Assembly (NCBI GenBank): GCA_025352185.1
Contig: JANXTV010000159.1
Span: 1 to 9,994, forward strand
From: Oligoflexia bacterium
GTDB taxonomy: Bacteria; Bdellovibrionota; UBA1018
Length of the DNA stretch: 9,994 nt
Reading direction: 5' to 3'
In this document: positions 1 through 6,634 of the stretch, one piece after another
How positions within the stretch are numbered: position 1 is the first letter of the stretch
How the letters are laid out: each line of letters starts with the position of its first letter
Notes under the pieces: generated by a model
The model's database searches: none
What the model was told of the DNA's origin: nothing
The model's input: the letters and a program-made list of their open reading frames with translations, nothing else
Made by a program: the position numbers and the translations under genes

Positions 1-1801
1 CCAGTTTACCCAGGGATCCATCTTTCTCGGTGAACTTATCGATCACTAGAGTCGGAAGGTCTCGCATCCCGATTTCACGAAAAGCTTCGGGCCGAATAAA
101 GTCCTGCACGCGCTGACGTTCTGCCGCGTCCATCTGATTCCGAATCGACGGGGGGAGGAGTCGGTCGATCTCCCGGAGGATTTTAATTTTAGCGGGTTGG
201 TCATTCGGAATAAAATCATCCAGAATCGATACGTTCTTAATGAGGCTCGTCGGGCCATCACTTTTCATTTTTTCTTTATAGAGTCCCGCGAGCTTTACCG
301 CGTGTTCCCGGTCCCGCGGGAGTGCGACCATCGGAGATAAGTAGCGACCGAAAATTTCGTCGACGTATTTCGAGTAGAATCCCGACCCTTTTTCAATCGA
401 CCATTTATTTCGGAGTTTACTCAGATCGGTTTCGATAATGCTCGGAGAGTAACGGAATAGCATCGCGGCCGAAACGATCGTGAGACCGGCCGAGAGGAGC
501 GCGATCGTCTTCGGAGCTCCGTTTACGAGGCGGGCAATCGACTCCGCCACGTACGACTTCGGCTTTTTCTTCTTCGGTTCGAGGCTTCCGAAGCGCTCGA
601 GAATAGTCAGGAGTGCCGGCAGAACCGTAAAGGTCGCAATCCAGCACAGGATCATCCCAATCAGTCCGATGATTCCGAACTGTTTAAAACCCCGGAATCC
701 GGTGAGTGCGAGCGAACCATAAGAAAGGCCGGCGGCCAGGGCGGCCGTCCAGGTAGCCGACGCCGTGTGGGTGATCGCAAGGTCGAGCGAACTCTCGTGC
801 CCGAGGCGATTTCGTCTTTCTTCGAGGTAGCGGGCGAGAAAAATGATCGGAAAGTTAATTCCGTTTCCGAGGACGATGGATCCGAGGAACGCCGAATTTG
901 CGTTTAAGTACCCAATCACGAAATACGCAATTCCGAAGGTCCAGAACGTTCCGTAAAAAAGGGCGACTAGCAGGGCCGAAGTTGCGCGGAACGCACGGTA
1001 GAAGAAGAACATCGCGGCGGCCACGATGATCGTAACGAGCAGCGTGGAGACTTCGAGGTCCTCGACGAGCGCAGCTTGTTCCTCGATGGTGTTCTGAACC
1101 CCACCGGCGTACTCCACCCGGAGGTCGGCGGCGTATTTTTTCGGGTCGAGCTCGGCGATCGCCTGAACCACCGTTTTCTTAACGAGATCACCGCTTCCAC
1201 CGCTCGGTTTATAAACGAGGATGATTCTTTTTTTCTCATCGGGGGTCGCGTAATAGCCATCCGGGAAACGATCATAATTCGAGGTTTGGCCCGAATATTT
1301 TTTCTCAATGGCGGTAAAATTTAACGAAGGCTCCGGAACGTTAATCCCCGAAAAAATAGTGAGGGGGTTTCGGAGGATCGTTTCGTATTCAATACGGTCC
1401 CGGATATAGGACCGAATGCGCACGAGATCCTTCAAGTCGATATAGAGCGCCCGTCGATCCTTAAAGAACTTCAGTTCCTGCGCGATGTTATATTCGACGC
1501 TGGCGATCGTGGACTTCGGTTCAGTCTTTAATTTTTTAACGAGGTCTTCGACGAAACGGCGGGACGCGACGACATCCTCGGAAAAGAAGAGGACCGAAAG
1601 GTTATCGATCGATTCGAGGCGGCCCCGAACTTCATTTAAATCGAGAACACTCCGCGCTTTCGTCGGCAGGAGTTCCTCAAGGTCGGTACGGAGGTTCTTA
1701 TAGAGTTGGGCTGAATAATAAAGGCCACCCGCCGAGAGGACGGTGGCGCACAGAAAGATTGGTACTGCGAGTCGAACTAGCAGCTTCGTGACCCGGTTCA
1801 T
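1..1801 (-). CDS. RND/MMPL-superfamily transporter, 3' end cut by window edge
   Basis: An uninterrupted reading frame of 600 codons runs from the ATG at 1801 to the window edge, so the C-terminus is missing. The protein has an N-terminal membrane anchor (residues about 7-29) and a periplasmic domain (about 30-245). A cluster of hydrophobic helices follows (about 250-400), with the GNGINFPIIFLARYLEERR segment at 312-330, typical of MMPL/RND lipid exporters such as HpnN. A further helix (about 432-450) starts the second half, and a second periplasmic domain runs off the edge. Start choice: AGGA lies 8 bases upstream of the ATG. Members of this superfamily use the proton gradient to move lipids or hydrophobic molecules from the inner membrane. 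The gene diverges from an MlaE/MCE operon, which suggests a lipid-related substrate, but the exact cargo is unknown. The family call is firm; the substrate is inference. Confidence 0.85.
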   Translation of the reverse strand, partial: MNRVTKLLVRLAVPIFLCATVLSAGGLYYSAQLYKNLRTDLEELLPTKARSVLDLNEVRGRLESIDNLSVLFFSEDVVASRRFVEDLVKKLKTEPKSTIASVEYNIAQELKFFKDRRALYIDLKDLVRIRSYIRDRIEYETILRNPLTIFSGINVPEPSLNFTAIEKKYSGQTSNYDRFPDGYYATPDEKKRIILVYKPSGGSGDLVKKTVVQAIAELDPKKYAADLRVEYAGGVQNTIEEQAALVEDLEVSTLLVTIIVAAAMFFFYRAFRATSALLVALFYGTFWTFGIAYFVIGYLNANSAFLGSIVLGNGINFPIIFLARYLEERRNRLGHESSLDLAITHTASATWTAALAAGLSYGSLALTGFRGFKQFGIIGLIGMILCWIATFTVLPALLTILERFGSLEPKKKKPKSYVAESIARLVNGAPKTIALLSAGLTIVSAAMLFRYSPSIIETDLSKLRNKWSIEKGSGFYSKYVDEIFGRYLSPMVALPRDREHAVKLAGLYKEKMKSDGPTSLIKNVSILDDFIPNDQPAKIKILREIDRLLPPSIRNQMDAAERQRVQDFIRPEAFREIGMRDLPTLVIDKFTEKDGSLGKL

Positions 1802-1806
1802 TTCAT

Positions 1807-1844
1807 AAATCCTAGGAACCTTGCTATCCCGGTGGCCTAGGTTT
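1807..1844 (-). promoter_or_regulatory. Possible 5'-UTR hairpin masking the RND gene's Shine-Dalgarno
   Basis: Two perfect CCTAGG palindromes (1811-1816 and 1836-1841) can pair with each other. AAA/TTT extends the stem outward across one bulged base, and ACC/GGT can pair inside. In the RND mRNA the promoter-distal copy overlaps the AGGA ribosome-binding site (1811-1814), so folding would hide it. The alternative is a pair of protein-binding palindromes 25 bp apart. The pairing is seen in the sequence; the regulatory role is inferred. Confidence 0.3.
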
Positions 1845-1910
1845 GGGAAGTTTTGCGTCCGACTTTTTGGGTGAGTTTCCTCGATCAAATAGTGCGAGCG
1901 CGGCGCGTTA

Positions 1911-1940
1911 ATTCGATGAAGCGTTTGTTATTCCTGTCAC
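1911..1940 (-). promoter_or_regulatory. Candidate promoter of the RND transporter gene
   Basis: On the minus strand GTGACA (1935-1940) and TCGAAT (1911-1916) are separated by 18 bases, a moderate match to the sigma-70 -35 and -10 elements. This would leave a leader of about 100 bases before the RND start. It overlaps the candidate mlaE promoter on the other strand. Position and consensus are the only evidence. Confidence 0.3.
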
Positions 1941-1954
1941 GATGCGATTAAACT
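1925..1954 (+). promoter_or_regulatory. Candidate promoter of the mlaE operon, probably leaderless
   Basis: TTGTTA (1925-1930), an 18-base spacer and TAAACT (1949-1954) resemble -35 and -10 elements. The GTG start of mlaE lies only 9 bases after the -10 box and has no Shine-Dalgarno. Transcription would therefore begin within a few bases of the start codon, giving a leaderless or near-leaderless message. Confidence 0.4.
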
Positions 1955-1963
1955 ATCCCTATC

Positions 1964-2749
1964 GTGTCTCTTCCCCCATTTCTCCAACGGACCTCTCTCC
2001 TAGCGGGCGACTTTGCTTATTTTGTGTCGGACACATTTGGGGCGATTCCGCGTATGTGGTACCGCCGCGGACTTTTCTTAAAACAATGCGAAGCCATCGG
2101 CGTCAGCTCAAGTGGAATTATCCTTATCGCGGGATCCTTCATGGGTGCGGTGCTGGGGTATCAATTCTACGTTTCATTCCGCCTGTTTAATGCCGAGGCT
2201 CTTCTCGGCGGAACGGTGGGGGTCTCCCTCTTCCGCGAACTCGGCCCGGTCATGACCGCGATCATGGTGACCGGTCGCGCGGGCGCCGCCATGGCAGCCG
2301 AAATCGGTTCGATGCGAATTTCTGAACAAGTCGATGCCCTCGACGTAATGGCCGTCGATCCCATCGAGTTTCTGGTGACTCCGCGAGTCCTCGCGGGATT
2401 CGTAATGGTTCCGCTTCTCTCGATTTTCTTTACGGCGGTCGCATCGATCGCCGCCGCACTCATTGGCTGCGGAGTCATGGGGCTCGACTCGAGTATTTAT
2501 TGGACCCAGTACGCGAAGATGGTCGACGCGATCGACCTTATTCATTGCACGACGAAAGGGGCCGCCTTTGGCACCGTGCTCACGTTAGTGGGTTGTTTTA
2601 ACGGATACCGTGCCCACGGTGGGGCGAGTGCCGTCGGCCTCGCGACTCGAAATACCGTCGTCGCTTCCTGTCTTTCTATTTTGTTAATGGATTATATCCT
2701 GACGAGTCTGCTTCCTTTCGGAGCGATCAGGATAAAGGTGGAATCATGA
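1964..2749 (+). CDS. mlaE: MlaE-family ABC transporter permease (phospholipid transport)
   Basis: The 261-residue protein matches the usual length of MlaE permeases (about 260). It has an amphipathic N-terminus, then membrane helices at about 48-72, 90-110, 143-170, 198-212 and 230-253. Family hallmarks are RELGPVMTAIMVTGRAG (91-107), the AAEIGSMRISEQVDALDVM stretch (111-129) that contacts the ATPase, and CFNGY near 211-215. MlaE forms the inner-membrane core of an MCE transport complex moving phospholipid between the membranes. Start: the frame is closed by a TAA at 1949-1951, and GTG at 1964 is the first start codon after it. No Shine-Dalgarno is visible, but a -10-like TAAACT sits just upstream. 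It overlaps the MCE gene by 4 bases (ATGA). The partner ATPase (MlaF type) is not in this window. Confidence 0.93.
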   Translation: MSLPPFLQRTSLLAGDFAYFVSDTFGAIPRMWYRRGLFLKQCEAIGVSSSGIILIAGSFMGAVLGYQFYVSFRLFNAEALLGGTVGVSLFRELGPVMTAIMVTGRAGAAMAAEIGSMRISEQVDALDVMAVDPIEFLVTPRVLAGFVMVPLLSIFFTAVASIAAALIGCGVMGLDSSIYWTQYAKMVDAIDLIHCTTKGAAFGTVLTLVGCFNGYRAHGGASAVGLATRNTVVASCLSILLMDYILTSLLPFGAIRIKVES

Positions 2750-4419
2750 ACCCAACGCAAGCAAATCGGGCCACAACCATTCGGGTTGGGCTTTTCGCTC
2801 TTTTTGGCCTCGCCCTCATCGGTGCCTTCACCGTTTTCGTAAACGATAAACCTTACTGGTGGCGCAAGTGTGAACCGGTATTCATCACGGTCGAAGACGC
2901 GACGGGTTTAAAGCCGAAGTCGTCGATTCGGTCTCTCGGGCTCCAGATCGGGTACCTCCACTCGGTTGAACTCACGGAAACTCGGGTGCGCATCGGGGTT
3001 TGCATCACCGCACCGATCGAAATTCTGGGTGAAACTCGCGCGTACATTCGCGGCGAAGGATTTCTGGGCGACAAATTCGTCGAACTAAAACCGGTACGTT
3101 ACATCGGCGATAATAAAGTGGGCCCGCGCGGGTCCGTTCCGCCGCCCGTGATTCCGCCGGTAGTCGCTCCGGCTCCGGTCGCGACGACGACCGCCACGCA
3201 CGAATCTGGTTCTACCGACGGAGGTCGCCAGCCGAGTTCGAAAAAAGAATCGAAAACCGCGAGTCAGCGGAACGTACAGACCGAACTTCGCGACCACCCG
3301 TTTGCCGACCCGACGAAAGCCCTCGAAACGAAACCGGTCGAAATCGAAAAAGAGAAAAGTTCGTCGGAGATTCAGCGCGAGCTAGAAAAAGAATCGGCGA
3401 GTTATCGCGCTTTACCGGGGAAAATCCTCGATTTTTTCGTCGCTTCGGCAAACGCTGAAGACGTGACAACCGCGAAGGAAGTCCAAGTCGGCACGAGTAA
3501 TCGCGACATGGATAAGCTCATCGAACAGTCGAATAAGATGATGGTCGAGATGACTGACCTGACGAAGAATCTGAAGGAAGGGTTCCAGCCTAAAGAACTT
3601 CGCGAGACGATTCAGCAGCTGAATAAAACGCTGGCCGCGGCGGGAAAAACCCTTTCGCCCGAAGGCGGTTTAAACTCGACCGCTCGCCGAGCGTTAGAAA
3701 AATTAGAGAAGGCTTTCGAAGCGATGCAATCCCAAATGGAGCGGATTAATCGTGGGGAAGGATCGCTCGGCCGAATGTTAAATGATCCGGTTTATGCCGA
3801 TGAGATGTTAAAGGCGATGAAAAATCTGAATAAGCTGCTGAATAAAGCGGCCGACATTCAATTTATCGTTCGTCTCGGCGCCGAGCAGCTTCCCGCTTAC
3901 GACGGAGGTCGGGGCTATTTCCAGCTCCAAATCTATCCAAACCCAAGCCGATATTATCTCGTGGGGATTACGCTCGATCCTCGAGGATCACGCAAGGTTC
4001 TGAATACGACCACTACTTCTAACGGAAGTTCGAATACCGTCAGCACCGAACAAATTGAAGAAGGAGCGATCCTCCTCACCGGTATGCTCGGGAAAGTTCT
4101 CTATAACCGGATCGACGTCGCTGCCGGAGCCCTGCATGGGGACGGGGCCGCCTCGGTCGGACTTTACTTAGGGCCGGTCGGTTACGAGAACATGCTGATC
4201 CTGAAGAACGATGTTTACGTTCGCGGTAAGGGAGTTGGCTTAAATGATCGACTCTCGATCATTGCCCGTCCATTTGCCCATAGCGATTTACTGAGCTCCT
4301 TCTTTTTCACGGGCGGTATCGAATCGTTTAAGAAGTATAACAATAAAATTCCGTACCTTTTCGGTGCGGGCGTCAGCTTTAGCGACGACGATATTAAACT
4401 CCTCTTCGCCTTTAAATGA
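2746..4419 (+). CDS. MCE (MlaD-family) protein with long linker and beta-rich C-terminal domain
   Basis: The protein has 557 residues, about three times the length of E. coli MlaD. Order: an uncleaved N-terminal membrane helix (about 11-32); one MCE domain (about 42-117) with GLKPKSSIRSLGLQIGYL and GEGFLGDKFVEL; a Pro/Ala/Thr and charged linker (about 125-225); and a helical, probably coiled-coil stretch (about 252-370) ending in the GSLGRMLNDPVY motif common in MlaD-type proteins. A beta-rich C-terminal domain follows (about 372-557) with PNPSRYYLVGITLDPRG and a terminal FGAGVSFSDDDIKLLFAFK. That domain resembles the C-termini of MCE proteins in deltaproteobacteria-like groups and could be a small barrel or outer-membrane-contacting domain. 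MCE rings bind the permease and carry lipid across the periplasm. It is translationally coupled to mlaE (ATGA overlap), with GGTGG (2737-2741) as ribosome-binding site. Family membership is firm; the C-terminal role is inferred. Confidence 0.9.
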   Translation: MNPTQANRATTIRVGLFALFGLALIGAFTVFVNDKPYWWRKCEPVFITVEDATGLKPKSSIRSLGLQIGYLHSVELTETRVRIGVCITAPIEILGETRAYIRGEGFLGDKFVELKPVRYIGDNKVGPRGSVPPPVIPPVVAPAPVATTTATHESGSTDGGRQPSSKKESKTASQRNVQTELRDHPFADPTKALETKPVEIEKEKSSSEIQRELEKESASYRALPGKILDFFVASANAEDVTTAKEVQVGTSNRDMDKLIEQSNKMMVEMTDLTKNLKEGFQPKELRETIQQLNKTLAAAGKTLSPEGGLNSTARRALEKLEKAFEAMQSQMERINRGEGSLGRMLNDPVYADEMLKAMKNLNKLLNKAADIQFIVRLGAEQLPAYDGGRGYFQLQIYPNPSRYYLVGITLDPRGSRKVLNTTTTSNGSSNTVSTEQIEEGAILLTGMLGKVLYNRIDVAAGALHGDGAASVGLYLGPVGYENMLILKNDVYVRGKGVGLNDRLSIIARPFAHSDLLSSFFFTGGIESFKKYNNKIPYLFGAGVSFSDDDIKLLFAFK

Positions 4420-5318
4420 TCGGCATCCTTTCCACCCTCATTCTTTCAGTGATTTCGAACGCGGTTTCCGCGGAAGAGAAGAACTGGGATGTGGCGGCAC
4501 TCTGGAAAGGCGACCGCACAGCTTATACCGAGAGGGGAACGCGGCACTTCGAGTCGGAAGGTCCGATGCTTCGGTCCGTCCGCGTGACGAAGCACATCCT
4601 CACCGCGGGGGAAACGTGCGAATCGATTTTCGGAAAAATGAAGGTGCACCCCATTGGCGAATCTTTCTCGTTCGGAAAACCGGACCGGTTTCGCGGATGG
4701 GATAACTGGGAAGATGATCTCGACGCGGTCGAAAAATGCGGGGGGTTTCCCTGCAAAGTAAAATTCAATGAACCCGAAAGTCTCGCGGTGGCCGCGAAAC
4801 CGAAAGAGGGACGCCTCGCGGAGGTTTTAAATCAAGTCGAGGGACGGATTCGTGCCTACGAAAAAACTTCGCATCGAGGCGGATATGATCTCCCGGAAGA
4901 CCCGGTAGATCCGTGGAAGCTATTCGTGACGAATGGCCACGAAATTCCCGCGGCCGTCCTGAAAATGAAGCCTACTTTTTTTGCGCGGAAATTAAAATTC
5001 GGCGAAGGGAGTTATCGGCCCCTTCGGCAGATTTTCGACGAACGCACTTTTGAAGAAAAGGGCCGATTTCTACGGATTGCGCGCGATATTTATACCGCCC
5101 ATTATTTCGACGGATGGGGAGAATGGCTTGAGGCGCGATGCGCGCCCGACGGGAAAACGGTCTATCTCCTCCAGGACTTGCTCATGGAGTTCGACCTGCT
5201 TAAAAATACAGACCTCTTCTCTCGCATCGCCCGCCCCAAGATGCGTCAGGGTGTCGAACAAGAGAGTTTAAAGGTCCAGCAGGCCCAGGCTGATTTATTC
5301 TTTCCGTCGCCCCGTTAA
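4416..5318 (+). CDS. Exported protein of unknown function, third gene of the mlaE-MCE operon
   Basis: I do not recognise this 300-residue protein. It begins with a clean signal peptide: hydrophobic residues 2-14 and a likely cleavage after NAVSA at residue 19, so the mature form should be periplasmic or surface-exposed. Four cysteines (68, 108, 113, 242) could form two disulfides. The mature part is polar, with no further membrane helix, and has an aromatic-rich stretch (ARDIYTAHYFDGWGEWLEAR, 222-241) and a helical, Gln-rich C-terminus. It overlaps the MCE gene by 4 bases (ATGA) and has no separate Shine-Dalgarno, so translation probably depends on the upstream gene. That coupling suggests it serves the same transport system, perhaps as a periplasmic lipid carrier (an MlaC-like role without MlaC sequence similarity) or an assembly factor. 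This role is a guess from context; that it is a real exported gene is well supported. Confidence 0.8.
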   Translation: MIGILSTLILSVISNAVSAEEKNWDVAALWKGDRTAYTERGTRHFESEGPMLRSVRVTKHILTAGETCESIFGKMKVHPIGESFSFGKPDRFRGWDNWEDDLDAVEKCGGFPCKVKFNEPESLAVAAKPKEGRLAEVLNQVEGRIRAYEKTSHRGGYDLPEDPVDPWKLFVTNGHEIPAAVLKMKPTFFARKLKFGEGSYRPLRQIFDERTFEEKGRFLRIARDIYTAHYFDGWGEWLEARCAPDGKTVYLLQDLLMEFDLLKNTDLFSRIARPKMRQGVEQESLKVQQAQADLFFPSPR

Positions 5319-5341
5319 TCGGTACGGAGGGTAGGGCGCCT

Positions 5342-5707
5342 CTACTTAACTCGTTTCCCTCCATTATCGTCGCACTTCATTAGGTAGAGGGAACCATTAT
5401 AATTCGCGATGATTTCTTCATCGAGTCCACCGTAGACCGTAAACGCGGGTACCGTCGCGACGCCGTATTCATTAAAGATACTGCCCGTCACTTTCTCCCG
5501 ATTCGCGACGTAGCTGCTCGCTTCCTCGGCCCAGTAAAGTGTTTCGGATGCGTCCTTCAGGGTGACGACTACCGGAGACCCCGGAGTGGGCATCGATTCA
5601 CCATCGGCGATGTCGATATTAAAATAAAACCCTGCCGGATTACTGCAAATGTACTTTATGGGGGCAAAATGAGGAGTGAGGGACGCAATCAGAAAGGGCA
5701 GAATCAT
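5342..5707 (-). CDS. Small exported protein of unknown function
   Basis: This 121-residue protein is not recognised. A short hydrophobic N-terminus (residues 1-12, possible cleavage near residue 15) suggests secretion. The mature part looks beta-rich (for example PVVVTLKDA at 45-53 and VATVPAFTVYGG at 83-94), with two cysteines near the ends (21 and 112) that could form one disulfide. The start is well supported by AAGGAAA (5712-5718), whose AGGA core is 6 bases ahead of the ATG, and by a sigma-70-like promoter at 5749-5776. It converges with the operon on the other strand, with only 23 bases between the stops and no clear terminator there. It is monocistronic in this window and no neighbour indicates its role. 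Confidence 0.75.
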   Translation of the reverse strand: MILPFLIASLTPHFAPIKYICSNPAGFYFNIDIADGESMPTPGSPVVVTLKDASETLYWAEEASSYVANREKVTGSIFNEYGVATVPAFTVYGGLDEEIIANYNGSLYLMKCDDNGGKRVK

Positions 5708-5748
5708 GGGGTTTCCTTCGGTAAATGGATGGGAATTTCTTTAAGGGT

Positions 5749-5776
5749 ATCGTAGCGAGAATATGAAGAGCCGCAA
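5749..5776 (-). promoter_or_regulatory. Candidate sigma-70 promoter of the small exported protein gene
   Basis: On the minus strand TTGCGG (5771-5776) and TACGAT (5749-5754) are spaced by 16 bases, about 40 bases upstream of a start with a good Shine-Dalgarno. The expected transcript start leaves a normal leader of roughly 35 bases. Confidence 0.45.
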
Positions 5777-5804
5777 CCCCAATGCAGTTAGTTCTTGGTG
5801 AAAA

Positions 5805-5838
5805 AAAAAGGGCGCCCGTGATTCACGGCGCCCTTTTT
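5805..5838 (-). terminator. Rho-independent terminator after the PuuD-like gene
   Basis: A stem of GGGCGCC with GTG pairs with CAC and GGCGCCC around an ATT loop, with a single bulged C. A-run and T-run flanks extend the pairing. On the minus strand the hairpin is followed by nine T residues (complement of 5801-5809), and it lies about 20 bases past the stop of the PuuD-like gene. The T-run on the plus strand (5834-5838) means it could also act in the other direction. Confidence 0.88.
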
Positions 5839-5859
5839 ATCGATTTTTAAACCGTAAGC

Positions 5860-6555
5860 TTAAAGCGTAAATTCGATCACGGCGTACATCACGATCGTGA
5901 GAATGAATCCCATGTGGATCACCCCTTTAATCGAAGTGATGGGTCCCGTCTTTCCTTTAATCGCGTTGAGCTCGAGTGCCAGAATGATGACTCCGAGGAT
6001 GATCGCGCAAAGCATGAATTTCGAGTTTTCGTCGGTCATCACGGTGAGGTGGTTTGCTGCGGCCATAAAGAACAGCATCGGGATAGAGAACAGGGTGTTC
6101 GTTCGCGACGCGAGACCGGCCTTCGCTCCGGCGGCGGCGGCGTTCGGATCAGCTTTTCCACCCGCCGCTACCGCAGTCGCGGAAGCGATCACAATTTTCT
6201 GGTTCGGCCAGATGATTCCCCAGACGTTCAAGAACATGATCGTTCCGAGGCTCATACCCGTGAGGATGTTCACGCCCCAGGAAGTCGCGAAACTGAAACC
6301 CATGTGGGACCGACCCGTGATGATGATAATTCCGGTGATGATCGTGAAGAGAGCGGCATACCGAAACCACCAGAGGGCCCGGGGAACCAGTTTCTGAATG
6401 GCGTTGGATTTCGTCGCGGCGTCAGTTTCGGCGAAGAACGCGCCTTGGACGAAATTAAAATAATAGAGCAGGCCGATCCAGGTGACGCCGAAGCCGATGT
6501 GTAGCCAGCGGAAGATAAATAAGACGCCGTCCATCGTAGTAATGGCTAGATTCAT
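5860..6555 (-). CDS. PuuD-like membrane protein (urate hydroxylase N-terminal domain), no cytochrome c domain
   Basis: The 231-residue protein has six predicted membrane helices (about 11-33, 62-82, 90-115, 152-170, 178-196, 208-228). The sequence LHIGFGVTWIGLLYYFNFVQ (18-37), PRALWWFRYA (58-67) and NVWGIIWPNQK (110-120) match the membrane domain of the urate hydroxylase PuuD family. In that family the membrane part is joined to a C-terminal cytochrome c that takes the electrons. Here the protein ends after the last helix with no CxxCH motif. Histidines 19, 84, 169 and 214 could be cofactor ligands. An Ala/Gly-rich loop (129-148) separates helices 3 and 4. Start: AAGGAG (6563-6568) is 7 bases upstream. 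It has its own promoter and terminator, so it is monocistronic, and no purine-catabolism genes lie nearby. Urate oxidation is therefore uncertain; the family assignment is good. Confidence 0.82.
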   Translation of the reverse strand: MNLAITTMDGVLFIFRWLHIGFGVTWIGLLYYFNFVQGAFFAETDAATKSNAIQKLVPRALWWFRYAALFTIITGIIIITGRSHMGFSFATSWGVNILTGMSLGTIMFLNVWGIIWPNQKIVIASATAVAAGGKADPNAAAAGAKAGLASRTNTLFSIPMLFFMAAANHLTVMTDENSKFMLCAIILGVIILALELNAIKGKTGPITSIKGVIHMGFILTIVMYAVIEFTL

Positions 6556-6596
6556 GGGTGTTCTCCTTGAAGAGGGTAAACTGCTTGATGACTCAG

Positions 6597-6625
6597 ATTG
6601 TTACCAGCCCTACGGCTTAAATCAA
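6597..6625 (-). promoter_or_regulatory. Candidate sigma-70 promoter of the PuuD-like gene
   Basis: On the minus strand TTGATT (6620-6625), a 17-base spacer and AACAAT (6597-6602) match the -35 and -10 consensus at four of six positions each. They lie about 40 bases upstream of a start with a strong Shine-Dalgarno, in the 79-base gap after serB. Confidence 0.45.
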
Positions 6626-6634
6626 CCGAAGAAC

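Noticed and set aside
480..1703. Plus-strand frames opposite the RND gene (at 480, 1076 and 1485)
   Set aside because: They lie inside the uninterrupted 600-codon minus-strand reading frame, which shows RND/MMPL features throughout.
1942..2190. 82-codon plus-strand frame starting with ATG just before mlaE
   Set aside because: It overlaps the start of mlaE in another frame, reads as arginine/proline-rich noise and would compete with a well-supported gene.
2167..2545. Minus-strand open frames opposite mlaE
   Set aside because: The sense frame is a convincing MlaE. The antisense frames stay open because of its third-position bias and have no ribosome-binding site or family signal.
5319..5341. 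Short GAGG/CCTC pairing between the convergent stops
   Set aside because: The pairing is short and ambiguous and has no T-run on either strand, so a terminator is not supported.
5897..6504. Long plus-strand open frames (166 and 196 codons) opposite the PuuD-like gene
   Set aside because: They are antisense shadows. Their translations are low-complexity or charged with no domain, while the minus-strand frame has clear membrane helices, a Shine-Dalgarno, a promoter and a terminator.
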